From NCBI GenBank assembly GCA_001600695.1, contig BCKQ01000001.1:1516722-1580721 (forward strand): DNA of 64,000 nucleotides, in the 5' to 3' direction. Of the stretch, positions 42,125 through 52,918 are shown piece by piece. Under the pieces are notes generated by a model. That model saw only the letters and a program-made list of their open reading frames with translations. It was not told the origin of the DNA and did no database searches. The first letter of the stretch is position 1. Each line of letters begins with the position of its first letter. Source of the DNA: Ascoidea asiatica. Its lineage: Eukaryota; Ascomycota; Saccharomycetes; Ascoideales; Ascoideaceae. Position numbers and translations under genes: made by a program.

Positions 42125-43357
42125 TTTGAAATTCAATTTAATTACTTAATTATTTACTGTAGTTATTAATATTATGATTGATTTTCTTTTATTTTTATAT
42201 TTTTATATTTTTATTACTAGTATTAAAATAGTATATTAACCTTAATAATAGAAAATAAAGATTAAAATGTAAAGAGCAAAAAAGAAGAAAAAATATAGAC
42301 TCTCCATTTAGCAGAGAGAATATATTCTGTTTATATATTCAATTTATTCAGTATAATTCATCTTCAAAGATTGATTATATTTTAGATGAATAGCAAATTA
42401 CAATTATTTACATGTTTGATTTTGCTTTCATTAGATAACATTTTAGACATTTAAGGAATTAGATATGATAATTCAGATATTTAGTCGTGTTTGATTCCAA
42501 TTTATTATAGAAATATCATAACTTATAAACTTTATTTTATTTGAATTAATCTATGTTATCTGATTCCATTATATCATAATATTGTACTTTTAATATTTAA
42601 AAAAATGGACCAAAAAGTAGTGTTATACGGAAGATTCTATTCTTTATACCATGGTCTGTACCACAAATATGGTTTCTACTTTGATATATGCTGTTCGATA
42701 ATATACAAACACAGATAACACTGATATTTTTTTAATCATTGTTGAAAAAAATTGTTGCTACTTGAACTTCAAGTAACATATAATATTAAGCAACAATTTA
42801 CCACTTCCTATTCAGAGTTTCTTATTGTGATTTTCATTCAGTTTTGCTGTATATTTTAGAATTTTCAACATAGTATGGAACGCAAAATCAAAAACTCCAG
42901 TCAAAAATAAAGTTCAGCTTGATGCATTATAAAGCATATGATACTTGATCATAAACGTTATTTTAACAATCTTAGAAAATGGTTTTTCATATTTACAAGT
43001 TTCTGCAGTTATACAATTATTGAAAATTGCAGGCCAAGTACTATATTATAGCTTATAAGTAAGAATTTCAAATAGTTCAACAAACCAATTTCCTAATTTA
43101 AAGCAAATTAACAAAAAGGGAATTAAAAAATTTTAAATAGAATCTTTTCAGTTCTTTTGAGATTAATTGGAAAAATGCCAGAAAAAAAAAGTGAAGCAAA
43201 GTATGTAAAGTTTAACAGCATTAGTTTTGAGAATACTAGCAATCTACATTTTTACAAAAATTATTTTATACATATGTAAATTAGTGAAATAAAAAAAAAT
43301 TAAAAGAGAAGTTCCAAAGAGATTAGGCAATAAATAAATAGAAATTTTATCTTTAGT
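42125..43357. other. 1.2-kb gene-poor stretch
   Basis: Between the broken gene and the HTH gene. AT-rich with no open frame worth calling. The only structure seen is the nested palindrome at 42750-42798. Confidence 0.5.
42750..42798. repeat. Nested inverted repeat
   Basis: Outer arms AATTGTTGCT (42750-42759) and AGCAACAATT (42789-42798) are perfect complements. Immediately inside the left arm sits a second hairpin, ACTTGAA-C-TTCAAGT (42760-42774). Confidence 0.8.
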
Positions 43358-44380
43358 TTAATTCAAATTCATCAGATTACTGAAAGTCGAAATTTCATTT
43401 GAGCATGACATTTGATTAATTTGAAAAGACTCTTGACTACCATTTGGTTGATGAGTATCAATGTTACTTAAATTATTCAAATTGCTTAAACTATTCAGGA
43501 GATTTATATTATTCATATTGTTATTTGAATTAGAATAACTTATAGAATGTATAGAATTTAGAGTCCGGGAATTAAGATTATTATTCATAATATTTAAAGA
43601 TGAAGTTAAGACTTGGATTTGATTCTCTAATTCTTTAATTTTCAAATTTTTTTTTTGAAGTATTTGTATTATTTGCTGCTTATTCATTTTCGAGGTTTGA
43701 GTAATTTCACGGTCCATACTATTTTCATTTTGATTTTTATTTTGATTTTCAGATTGATTTAATTTATTACACATTTGATTCTGTTTATTATTTGAAGCGG
43801 TATTTGATTTATTTAATAGATTTGACTGCCCCACTTGTTCTACCTGCTTTGACTTTTGTGATAGATTTGATTTTTTGAAATGTTTTTGGTTATTTGATTC
43901 TTTTCCATTTTCTTGACTATTTTTTGATAAAATATTGCTTTTTTCACTTAATGTTCCCATTTTCTGATTTGGAGGTCTAATAACCTTGATACCAGCGCGA
44001 TTAATCATTCGTCTAATATATCTTGAACTAATTGGCTTTTCTGGATTATTAGGCTTAACTACTTTTTTAAATAAATCATTAACATAATCAAAAGACAAAT
44101 AATTTTCATGATTTTCATAAGTTCTCAATAACTTCAAAAAACCTTCTTTTTCCTCATCACTAATCAATTTTTGTTTTTCGATTTTATCTTCCATAGAGCC
44201 ACTTGTTTTTCTTAATTTTTTATAAAAACCGGATCTATCAATGGCGTAGTCTTTACAAATATCTGTTACTTTTCTTTTCCTTTCAAAAGATCCTCGATTG
44301 ATATATTCTTTAATTGCCAATTGATATCTTTGTTCCTTTTCTTTAATTTGTTCAAGTGACACAAATTTTTTCCTTGCCAT
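43358..44380 (-). CDS. HTH DNA-binding protein, probably derived from a DDE transposase
   Basis: A 340-residue protein. Residues ~17-58 form a Psq-type helix-turn-helix (RYQLAIKEYINRG, then KVTDICKDYAIDRSGFYKKL). Residues ~66-140 resemble the CENP-B-type second HTH of pogo/Fot1 transposases (SDEEKEGFLKLLRTYENHE, then SSRYIRRMINRAGIKVIRPP). There is no room for a DDE catalytic domain. Instead comes a Gln/Asn/Ser-rich linker, a short coiled coil (QIIQILQKKNLKIKELENQI, ~235-260) and an Asn/Leu-rich end. The frame is intact, so this looks like a domesticated DNA-binding domain rather than a dead element. ATG at 44380. It neighbours the broken gene at 40.8-42.1 kb. Confidence 0.65.
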   Translation of the reverse strand: MARKKFVSLEQIKEKEQRYQLAIKEYINRGSFERKRKVTDICKDYAIDRSGFYKKLRKTSGSMEDKIEKQKLISDEEKEGFLKLLRTYENHENYLSFDYVNDLFKKVVKPNNPEKPISSRYIRRMINRAGIKVIRPPNQKMGTLSEKSNILSKNSQENGKESNNQKHFKKSNLSQKSKQVEQVGQSNLLNKSNTASNNKQNQMCNKLNQSENQNKNQNENSMDREITQTSKMNKQQIIQILQKKNLKIKELENQIQVLTSSLNIMNNNLNSRTLNSIHSISYSNSNNNMNNINLLNSLSNLNNLSNIDTHQPNGSQESFQINQMSCSNEISTFSNLMNLN

Positions 44381-45083
44381 ATTTACGAAGCTTTCCTAAT
44401 AAACTTTCTCACATAACATTAAAAATAAAAACCATGAATACAATGAGATTTAACAATTATTAATCAAATATTTCCTCTTCCTTATTAATATTCCATCTCT
44501 TCCTTCTTTGCTTTATTTATCTTTCCTCTTTATTCAATTTAATCTTAATTCTACTCTTCTTTTGTTCCATTATTTTAAACTTCGAGCCTTTGTGCAAAAG
44601 CACCATGTGATCACAATCTCTCTCTTTTTCACTTTGTATCTTTTAACGCGAAAGTCGAAAAATAACGGTTAAAAAATATGAACGAACTTAAGTTACTGTT
44701 TATTTACCAATAACGATAGCCTAAACGTTACGTCGTTACTGAGAGTTTATTGTTTAATATCCGCTGGTTGAAGAAAACAAAATTATTTCCGCTTTTGATT
44801 GGTGAAAGTAAGTTTTAAGAGTTAAACCCGCATCACGTGAATATATGTTTAATCATAAAGTTAAATTCACTCCGATTGTAGTTACAGTAGCCGGTAAAGC
44901 TTGAATTTATTGGATTCTATCCTTGAATTTTGATTTGCATCAGCTTGACTCAATAGATATAAAGACAATTGATAATGTTGATATTCTTCTTCTGAAACAT
45001 TTCAAATAAATTGAATCATTTTAACCAAATCATTTATTTTTCTGATAACTCTGTTGGTTAGAGGTTTCTAAATTGGTATAGAA
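44381..45083. promoter_or_regulatory. Divergent promoter region of the HTH gene and ATM1
   Basis: AACGTTACG at 44725-44732, followed closely by CGTTAC, and CCGGTAA at 44891-44897 are copies of the recurring element. CACGTG occurs at 44835-44840. No gene is seen. Confidence 0.4.
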
Positions 45084-47309
45084 ATGATTATAAGGTCTCC
45101 AGTTAGACCCTTTGTTTTTCTGATAAGAGAATTCAATTCTTTTAATTGCACCTCCAATAGTGGAAAAGCTTTATCGAATTTAGCTAGTGATAATAAATCA
45201 TATTTTTTCAAACCTAATGGTAATTTTTTATCCCATCAATTGTTTTTCACTTTAAATAAGAGAATTGATCCCAAATTTATTTTAAAAAAAGCTTTTTTTC
45301 ATACAAATTCGTTAATTAATTCTCCTAAATCTGTTAATTCTAACAATTCTGAAAATTCTGTTAAATCATCTGATAAATTAACATCAAGTTCAAAGCCTAA
45401 AAAAGCTCTTTCAACAGAAATTTTTGATAATACTAAAATTTCAGAAAGAGATATCTTGAAAGAATTACTTACAAAGTTATGGCCTAAAAATAATCCATGG
45501 GCTAAATCAAGAGTAGTAATTGCACTTTCATTATTAATTTCTGCAAAATTATTGAATGTTCAAGTTCCTTTTTTTTTCAAATCAATTATTGATGGCATGA
45601 ATATAGACTGGCTTACTGAAGCGGGAACTGTAACAACATTAATTGGTGGAACAATTTTGGCATATGGTACTGCAAGATTTGGTGCTGTATTATTTGGTGA
45701 ATTAAGAAATGCTGTATTTGCAAGAGTTGCTCAAAATGCTATAAATAAAGTAGCTCATGATACTTTTGTTCATTTATTAAATTTAGATCTTGGTTTTCAT
45801 TTAGCTAAACAAACTGGTGGTTTAACTAGAGCTATAGATAGAGGTACAAAAGGTATTTCATATGTTTTAACTGCAATGGTCTTTCATATATTACCAATTT
45901 CTTTTGAAATTACAATGGTTTGTTCTATTTTGACTTATAATTATGGTATGCAATTTGCTGCTATTACTTTTGCAACAATGCTAGCATACTCAATTTTTAC
46001 AATCAGAACTACAACTTGGAGGACCGCTTTTAGAAGACAGACAAATAAAGCTGATAATCAAGCTGCAAGTATTGCTTTAGATTCTTTAATAAATTATGAA
46101 GCTGTTAAATATTTTAATAATGAAGCATTTCAAGTTTCGAAATATGATAAAGCTTTAAGAAAATATAATGATGCAAAAGTTAAAGTGGCAACTTCTTTAG
46201 CTTTCTTAAATTCTGGTCAAAATTTTATTTTTACTTCCGCTTTAACTTCAATGATGTATCTTGCTTGTCATGGTGTTTCAACAGGTTCATTAACTGTAGG
46301 AGATTTGGTTCTTATTAATCAATTAGTATTTCAATTATCCGTTCCTTTAAATTTTTTGGGTTCTGTCTATAGAGATCTTAAACAATCTTTACTCGACATG
46401 GAATCTTTATTCAAGGTTAATTTAGTTCCAATTAAGATTAAAGATTCTCCAAATGCAAAACCTTTAGTTTTAACTGGTGGTAAAATTGAGTTTGTTAATG
46501 TCACTTTTGGTTATCATCCTGATAGAAAAATTCTTAAAGATATTTCTTTCGTAATTCCTGCTGGTCAAAAAGTCGCATTAGTTGGTCCTTCAGGTTCTGG
46601 AAAATCTACAATTTTGAAATTAATTTTTAGATTTTATGATGTTGATAGTGGAAAGATTTTGATTGATGGTCAAGATATTAGAGACGTCTCTTTAGAAACT
46701 TTAAGAAAAGCAATTGGAGTAGTTCCTCAAGATACTCCTTTATTTAATGAATCCATTATTGAAAATATAAGATATGGTAATTTGAATGCAACTGATGATG
46801 AAGTTAATACGGCTATTCAAGAAGCTAAATTATCAGGATTAATAAAAGATTTACCTGATGGTGTTAATACAATTGTTGGGGAAAGAGGTATGATGATATC
46901 TGGTGGTGAAAAACAAAGATTAGCAATTGCTCGATTACTTTTAAAGAAAGCTCCAATCACTTTTTTTGATGAAGCAACTTCTGCCTTAGATACTCAAACT
47001 GAGCAAGCTTTACTTAAGGAAATTAGATCAATTTTTGATAAAAATAATAGTACTCAAGTTTCAATTGCACATAGATTAAGAACAATTGCTGATAGTGATA
47101 AAATTATCGTTCTTAAAAAAGGTAAAGTAAAGGAAGAAGGTAATCATTATCAATTATTGCAATCAAAGGATTCTTTATATTCCGAATTATGGAATATTCA
47201 AGAAAATTTGGATCTTGAAGAACAAATGTTGAAAGAAGATGAATCTAGAGTTAAGAAATTAAAGGCTCAAATGCAAGAAAAATTAGGTGTTAATGAGAAA
47301 CATGCTTAA
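45084..47309 (+). CDS. ATM1: Mitochondrial ABC transporter Atm1
   Basis: A 741-residue half-transporter of the mitochondrial inner membrane. It exports a glutathione-linked sulphur compound needed for cytosolic Fe-S cluster assembly. The first ~110 residues are basic and Ser/Asn-rich with no ordered domain, a targeting sequence. The six-helix membrane domain spans ~145-430 and includes [20 protein letters not shown], and [19 protein letters not shown], typical of Atm1. The nucleotide-binding domain has Walker [10 protein letters not shown] (~500), signature [15 protein letters not shown] (~605), Walker [13 protein letters not shown] (~627) and the switch His in SIAHRLRTI. Length is near S. 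cerevisiae Atm1 (690). The ATG at 45084 gives the targeting sequence. Confidence 0.96.
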   Translation: MIIRSPVRPFVFLIREFNSFNCTSNSGKALSNLASDNKSYFFKPNGNFLSHQLFFTLNKRIDPKFILKKAFFHTNSLINSPKSVNSNNSENSVKSSDKLTSSSKPKKALSTEIFDNTKISERDILKELLTKLWPKNNPWAKSRVVIALSLLISAKLLNVQVPFFFKSIIDGMNIDWLTEAGTVTTLIGGTILAYGTARFGAVLFGELRNAVFARVAQNAINKVAHDTFVHLLNLDLGFHLAKQTGGLTRAIDRGTKGISYVLTAMVFHILPISFEITMVCSILTYNYGMQFAAITFATMLAYSIFTIRTTTWRTAFRRQTNKADNQAASIALDSLINYEAVKYFNNEAFQVSKYDKALRKYNDAKVKVATSLAFLNSGQNFIFTSALTSMMYLACHGVSTGSLTVGDLVLINQLVFQLSVPLNFLGSVYRDLKQSLLDMESLFKVNLVPIKIKDSPNAKPLVLTGGKIEFVNVTFGYHPDRKILKDISFVIPAGQKVALVGPSGSGKSTILKLIFRFYDVDSGKILIDGQDIRDVSLETLRKAIGVVPQDTPLFNESIIENIRYGNLNATDDEVNTAIQEAKLSGLIKDLPDGVNTIVGERGMMISGGEKQRLAIARLLLKKAPITFFDEATSALDTQTEQALLKEIRSIFDKNNSTQVSIAHRLRTIADSDKIIVLKKGKVKEEGNHYQLLQSKDSLYSELWNIQENLDLEEQMLKEDESRVKKLKAQMQEKLGVNEKHA

Positions 47310-47699
47310 TCAATAAAATAATTCAATAAATTAATTGCTACCTTTTGGACATATATCAAGTCTGCTTATAAATATAAATTCTTAATATTTTCTTGTATAG
47401 TAATGATAGATTTTTTAACTAATTTCCTAATATAAATTTTTGTTTTTGATTTTTTTGAAGGATGCATATATGAATATATATTAAAGTACATGTTGAAGAA
47501 TCATCAAGAAGTGAAAAAAAGTGCAAAAAAAATTGCTAGATAGTTTATAAAAGTAAGAAAAAAAACTATCATTGAAAATTAATAAAAAAATAAATGCCAT
47601 CATATCTAAGACTTGAAATTAACTTAACTGTTGAATTCAAGTAATTTCGTTAAAAAAAAAAGTGTTGCACACATAAAACTAAAATAAACTAAAGGCTTA
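47310..47699. other. Convergent 3' intergenic region
   Basis: Between the ATM1 and ADE3 stops. Many A- and T-runs, no gene seen. Confidence 0.5.
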
Positions 47700-50534
47700 T
47701 TAAAATAATCCATCGATTTCTCCATCATCGTTTACTTCAACATCCATGAAGCCGCAATGAGTTGGTAAGCCAGGAATTGTTTGGATTTCAGCCGCTAAAG
47801 CATAAAGATATCCAGCCCCAATACTAGCTCTAACATCTCTAATAGGAAATGTAAAACCAGTAGGAACACCTTTCAAAGAAGCATCGTGGGATAAAGAATA
47901 TTGAGTTTTTGCAATACAAATTGGTAAATTGCCAAATCCTTGTTTAGTGTATAAGTCAATCTTTTTTTGAGCTTCCGGTAAAAATTCAACTTTTCCAGCA
48001 CCATACATAACTTTAGCAATAGTGGAGATTTTATTTTCAACTGAATCATTAGTTGGATATAAAAATTTAAAGTCTTTTGGTAAGCTTGAAGCTTCAATAA
48101 CACCTTTTGCAAGATCTACTGCACCTTTCCCACCTTCTTCCCAGTGGTTAGAAACAATAGCATCAACTGCACCAGCTTTGAGTGAAGCCTCACGAATAAT
48201 TTCATGTTCTTTTTCAGTATCAGAAGTCATTTTATTTATGGCAACTACAACAGGTAAACCATATTGTTTTGCATTTGAAATATGTTTTGCTAAATTAGCA
48301 CAACCTTTTGATAATAATTCAATATTTTCTTGAGTATATTCTGGAGCTAAGGCAGTACCTGCTTTAACTTCAGGTCCTCCACCATGAACTTTCAATGCCC
48401 TGACGGTTGCAACAATGACAACTACATCAGGAACTAATCCAGATGATCTACATTTGATATTAATGAATCTTTCACCTCCCATTGTAAAATCAAAACCAGC
48501 TTCAGTAATAACATATCCTTCTTCTTCTTTGGTTTGTTTTTCAGATAAATTTTGATCAACACCTGCAAGTTTTAAAGCAATTTTATCAGAAAGGATTGAA
48601 TTAGCACCAATAGAAATATTAGCAAAAGGACCAGCATGAATGAAAACTGGAGTTCCCTCTAATGTTTGCATAATAGTAGGCTTTATGGCATCAACCAAAA
48701 GAGCTGTTAAAGCACCAGCAGCTCCAATATCTTCACATGTAATTGGTACACCGGCTTTAGAAGAGGCAATAACAATTTTTCCTAATCTTTCTCTTAAATC
48801 CGGTAAAGAGTTAGCTAGAGCTAAAATTGCCATACATTCAGACGCAACAGAAATATCAAAACCAGTTTTTCTTGTCATTCCTCTTTCAGTTGGAGCTTCG
48901 CCTATGGTAATACCTCTAAGGAATCTATCATTACAATCAACAACTCTTTTCCAAGTGATTGATTCTGGATCAATATCTAATCTTGCAAATTTAGTAACTT
49001 CTTCTGGAGTTAAATCATTTGGATCAGTTTTATTTATTTCTAATTTTTCTAATCTTTTTAACATTGAAGGAGTGAACTTTCTAATACCTTTTTTAGTTGA
49101 AACTAATCTTCTATATAAAGGACCATCTTTTTGAGTATTTTCATGAAAAATTCTAGTATCAATTGCAGCAGCTAATAAATTATTCGCCATTGAAATAGCA
49201 TGAATATCACCAGTTAAATGCATATTAAATTCATCCATTGGAATAACTTGAGAATAACCACCACCTGCAGCACCACCTTTAATACCAAAAGTTGGGCCCA
49301 TTGATGGTTGACGGACATTTGCAAAAACAGTTTTTTTCAAATGAGCACCTAAAGCTTGAGCTAAACCAACAGTTGTAGTTGATTTTCCTTCACCTAACGG
49401 AGTTGGGGTTATACCAGTAACAAGAATATATTTACCATTTTTTTTATCTTTCAATCTATTTAAAATTGATAATTTAACTTTTGCTTTTGTTGAACCATAA
49501 GGTTCTAATTCAGAAGACAAAATTCCAGATTCTTTTGCAATTTTTGTAATTTCTTTTGGTTTTTGATCTCTTGAAATTTCATAATCTGAAGGAACTGGTT
49601 TTAATAAATTTAAAGGTAATGGAATAAAATTTTCTTTTGTAAAAGAAGAACCTAAAGAATAAAATCTTTTTGCAGAGATTAAAACATTGTCAAGTAACAT
49701 TGCAACAGTCATTGGGCCAACTCCACCAGGAACAGGAGTTATTTTTGAAGCAATTTGAGAAACCGAATCAAAATCAACATCACCAACCATTCTTGCACCT
49801 GATTTTTTTGAGGAGTCTGGGATAAAATTTGTACCAACATCAATTACAATAACATTTTTTTTTAAATTATCTTTATTTAAAAAGTTTGGTTTACCAATTG
49901 CAGAAACTATAATATCAGCATTTTTCAAATAATAATCAATATTTTTTGATTTTGAGTGTAAAATTGTAACAGTTGAATTCTGATCTTTTAATAAGTTTGC
50001 AACTGGAGAACCAACAATATCAGATCTACCTAAAACAACAGAGTTTGTACCATCTAAATTAATTTTTTCAAATTCTAATAATTTCATAATACCTTTTGGA
50101 GTAGCTGGTTTAAAAAAAGGATTACCATTTTTTTTAAATAATTCACCAATATTATTTGAGTTAAAACCATCAACATCTTTTTTTGGTGAAACTGAATTTG
50201 TTATAATTTTTTCATTTAAATGAGATGGTAAAGGTAGTTGAACAATGATTCCATGAATTTTAGAATCATTATTTAAAATTTCAATTTTTTCAATTAATTC
50301 ATCATTTGTAATTGAAGTTGGTAATTTTAATAAATGACAAATTATTTTACTTTCTTTTGCAGCTTTAATTTTCATTTTTACATAAGTTGAAGAATCTTTT
50401 CTTTCACCAACTTGAATAATTGTAAAAGATGGTAAAAAATTTGAATTTTTACATTGTAATGAAGTTATTTCTTTTTCGATATTTGAACGAATAATTGAAG
50501 CAATTGCTTTACCATCAATTTTTTCTGCAGTCAT
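47700..50534 (-). CDS. ADE3: C1-tetrahydrofolate synthase, trifunctional, cytosolic form
   Basis: A 944-residue enzyme with methylene-THF dehydrogenase, methenyl-THF cyclohydrolase and formyl-THF synthetase activities, feeding purine and thymidylate synthesis. The N-terminal dehydrogenase/cyclohydrolase part (1-~300) has YVKMKIKAAKESKI with the catalytic Lys, VQLPLPSHLNE, KDVDGFNSNNIGEL and VVLGRSDIVGSPVANLL. The synthetase part follows, with the ATP-site TPTPLGEGKSTTTVGLAQAL (~374), RQPSMGPTFGIKGGAAGGGY and FTHCGFMDVEVND-type end (here LPTHCGFMDVEVNDDGEIDG). The start MTAEKIDGKAIASII leaves no room for a mitochondrial presequence, so it corresponds to Ade3 (946) rather than Mis1. ATG at 50534. 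Confidence 0.96.
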   Translation of the reverse strand: MTAEKIDGKAIASIIRSNIEKEITSLQCKNSNFLPSFTIIQVGERKDSSTYVKMKIKAAKESKIICHLLKLPTSITNDELIEKIEILNNDSKIHGIIVQLPLPSHLNEKIITNSVSPKKDVDGFNSNNIGELFKKNGNPFFKPATPKGIMKLLEFEKINLDGTNSVVLGRSDIVGSPVANLLKDQNSTVTILHSKSKNIDYYLKNADIIVSAIGKPNFLNKDNLKKNVIVIDVGTNFIPDSSKKSGARMVGDVDFDSVSQIASKITPVPGGVGPMTVAMLLDNVLISAKRFYSLGSSFTKENFIPLPLNLLKPVPSDYEISRDQKPKEITKIAKESGILSSELEPYGSTKAKVKLSILNRLKDKKNGKYILVTGITPTPLGEGKSTTTVGLAQALGAHLKKTVFANVRQPSMGPTFGIKGGAAGGGYSQVIPMDEFNMHLTGDIHAISMANNLLAAAIDTRIFHENTQKDGPLYRRLVSTKKGIRKFTPSMLKRLEKLEINKTDPNDLTPEEVTKFARLDIDPESITWKRVVDCNDRFLRGITIGEAPTERGMTRKTGFDISVASECMAILALANSLPDLRERLGKIVIASSKAGVPITCEDIGAAGALTALLVDAIKPTIMQTLEGTPVFIHAGPFANISIGANSILSDKIALKLAGVDQNLSEKQTKEEEGYVITEAGFDFTMGGERFINIKCRSSGLVPDVVVIVATVRALKVHGGGPEVKAGTALAPEYTQENIELLSKGCANLAKHISNAKQYGLPVVVAINKMTSDTEKEHEIIREASLKAGAVDAIVSNHWEEGGKGAVDLAKGVIEASSLPKDFKFLYPTNDSVENKISTIAKVMYGAGKVEFLPEAQKKIDLYTKQGFGNLPICIAKTQYSLSHDASLKGVPTGFTFPIRDVRASIGAGYLYALAAEIQTIPGLPTHCGFMDVEVNDDGEIDGLF

Positions 50535-50898
50535 TTTAAAAGAAACCAGATACTAATTAAAATAAAGACAAAGAGATAAAAAAAGTAATGATTACTATTG
50601 AAGTCTTATTCAATTCTTATTGAATAATGTATAAATGCTTAATGGAGGATTAATTAGTGTTTATTAATCAATATTGAATTAAATATGAGTAATAATTTAG
50701 GTAAAAAACAGGGTTTTTATATAAATTTTGATAAGTCGAAATTAAAACTCGATTTATACGATAAAAATTGAAAAAACGTTGAGATTTACGGAAGAATGCG
50801 ATCACAGGAGTACCGATGAATTGGTTTCAAAGATTTAATTCAAATGGATACATAGTTAAATTATATTTAATAGTTTAAATTATGGTTAAAAAGAGAAA
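50535..50898. other. Intergenic region between PRE2 3' end and ADE3 start
   Basis: ADE3 promoter space, AT-rich. No gene and no clear element beyond an ACAGGAGTACCG word near 50803. Confidence 0.4.
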
Positions 50899-51747
50899 CT
50901 AAGAAGTTATTACATTATTAAAAGAACCTTCAGCTTCTTTAATTTCCCAAAAAGTTTTATTAACATCATGATTACCATAATATTTCCAACCTTTTTCAGT
51001 TACATGATAAAGATTAATTGAACCACCAGAATAAGCATCTCTATGAGTTGCGGCTAAAATTGATCTTTTACCTAATTTTAAAGCTTCATCAACAGATAAA
51101 TCCCATTTATAATTTGAATCAAGTACACCATAAGCAAAAGTTTGACCAGAACCAACACAAAATATTTCACCTTTTAATCTTGTACCGTCAGAATCTACAT
51201 AATAAATTGAAGGACCTTCTTTTTTTGTATAACCACAAATCATTGTACCCATTGATAAACCCATACCTTTATATTGATAAACTAAATTTGATAAGATTTT
51301 GGAAGCAGCAGCAATTGAAATTCTTTCTTTATTTCTTAATTCATGTAATCTACATTGAGAACCTAACCAAGTTTCCCAAAATTGACAATCTGCAGCACCA
51401 CCTGCCATTGTACCTAATAAAAATGGATTAATTTCTATAACTTTTTTAACAGTTTGAGATGCAATCCAAGAGCCTGCACTTGCTCTTGAATCTACAGCTA
51501 CAATTATACCATGTTTAAATCTAAATGCTAAAGTTGTAGTACCATGAGCAATTTTAATTTTTGCATCTGGATTAATACTATCATCAGTATTTGCTCTAAG
51601 AAATTTAGTAGGTTGAGTAATTGGTGGTAAAGAAATTGATGGTGCAATATTTGAATTTAATGAAAGTTTATTAAAATCTTGTATATTTGAATCAAAATCA
51701 TGATCTGAGTGAGATTGATTATTTAATTTATTAATTATAGCATTCAT
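50899..51747 (-). CDS. PRE2: 20S proteasome beta-5 subunit (chymotrypsin-like)
   Basis: A 282-residue precursor (287 in S. cerevisiae). The propeptide ends IKIAHG and is removed before Thr70, the catalytic nucleophile of [20 protein letters not shown]. Other conserved blocks are [75 protein letters not shown] and [19 protein letters not shown]. It forms the chymotrypsin-like site of the 20S core, the same particle as the alpha subunit PRE6 at 35-36 kb. ATG at 51747 (a second ATG at 51743 is out of frame). A PACE-like site lies ~200 bp upstream. Confidence 0.97.
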   Translation of the reverse strand: MNAIINKLNNQSHSDHDFDSNIQDFNKLSLNSNIAPSISLPPITQPTKFLRANTDDSINPDAKIKIAHGTTTLAFRFKHGIIVAVDSRASAGSWIASQTVKKVIEINPFLLGTMAGGAADCQFWETWLGSQCRLHELRNKERISIAAASKILSNLVYQYKGMGLSMGTMICGYTKKEGPSIYYVDSDGTRLKGEIFCVGSGQTFAYGVLDSNYKWDLSVDEALKLGKRSILAATHRDAYSGGSINLYHVTEKGWKYYGNHDVNKTFWEIKEAEGSFNNVITS

Positions 51748-51866
51748 GATTGAGAATGTATTTGATTAAATAGAATTGAATTGAAATGAATTGAATTAAA
51801 CCAAGGAATATATAATAAGTGTATTGAATATGATAAGATGAAAAGTATTTTGTTATATTCTGGTTT

Positions 51867-51901
51867 GATTCAGGTTCAGATTCAGGTTCAGATTCAAACT
51901 C
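51867..51901. repeat. 12-bp tandem repeat (GATTCAGGTTCA)
   Basis: Two perfect units and a third partial one, upstream of PRE2. Confidence 0.85.
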
Positions 51902-51948
51902 TTCATCGCTATCTTCTCAGACACCATAAAAGATAAAAACAGACTGAT

Positions 51949-51957
51949 GGTGGCAAG
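51949..51957 (+). promoter_or_regulatory. PACE-like Rpn4 site upstream of PRE2
   Basis: GGTGGCAAG differs from the S. cerevisiae proteasome element GGTGGCAAA only in the last base, and lies 202 bp from the PRE2 start. Confidence 0.5.
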
Positions 51958-52918
51958 TCCACTGGGAAAAGCGAAAAAGAAAGACCGGCTAGTCACGTTG
52001 ATAAGTGACGCCGGAAATGTGGAAGTAGTATGATAATATTGGAGCTGGTTTCAGGCGTATTGAATATATTAGTGTGGCTGGTGTGTTGCCTGTTTCTTGT
52101 AGTCCGGTGTCGGAGAAAAGAGGAACAATAAGCACATCTCGCGCTTGGCACAGGGGAAGCTCCAAGGGCGGTGTGATATCATACTGCAAAGGCAACTGCA
52201 AACAGACCAGAACCACCTGAGATCTCAGAAACAGTCTGCAGAAGAGCAGTCTGAGGATAATGCATTTGAGTAATTTCTTCATTCATTTGCTCTTTCATCT
52301 CCATCACCAAAACTATCTTAGCGTTTAATTGTCTCCATTGTCTTCATCATTTTAATCATCTTCTCTCAAGATTCAATTCAATATACATAAAACCATTTCT
52401 CATTACTCTTTTGAATTGATCTTCTGCTACTTTTCTATCTCTTTTTTTCAATATCTTGCTATCCTTACTGCATATTGCTTTCTCATCTCAATTCATATCA
52501 GTCATATCATTCAAATAATACATACCATTCATTCATAAATATTCTTAATCAATTCAACTCATTTCAATTCTTTTTAGCATTACTATAAATTCATTCAAAT
52601 CAAATCATCTAATACAATTGTAATAAATAGTATAAAAAATCATTCCTCTTTTGATCAATTAGGAAATTGAAAATTACAAATCAAATTACAAATCAGAAAA
52701 AAAATCAATAAAAAAAAAAATCATTAAAAAAAAAAATTAAAAGGTATTCGATTATTCATTATTATTTTGTGACGTATGTTTTTAATAAGTTTAAATATAA
52801 ATTTAAATTTAATCACAAATACATATACAAAATTATTAAAATTACTAAAATTATCTAATCTTCAATAAATAAAATTTATAATTCAATCAAATCACATACT
52901 TATTTATCTATATATTCA

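Larger units (their letters stand above)
51748..52918. other. 1.2-kb divergent region with GC-richer patch and pyrimidine-rich leader
   Basis: Holds a 12-bp repeat at 51867-51901, a PACE-like site, and a GC-richer patch at about 51940-52280 (CAGACTGATGGTGGC to CAGTCTGAGG). After 52290 the plus strand becomes a T/C-rich leader of the kinase gene with many TCATT words. An open frame of ~97 codons on the minus strand at 51989-52282 has no family resemblance and is not called. Confidence 0.5.

Noticed and set aside
51989-52282. 97-codon minus-strand open frame in the GC-richer patch
   Set aside because: No similarity recognised, non-standard composition, and it lies in a long leader region.
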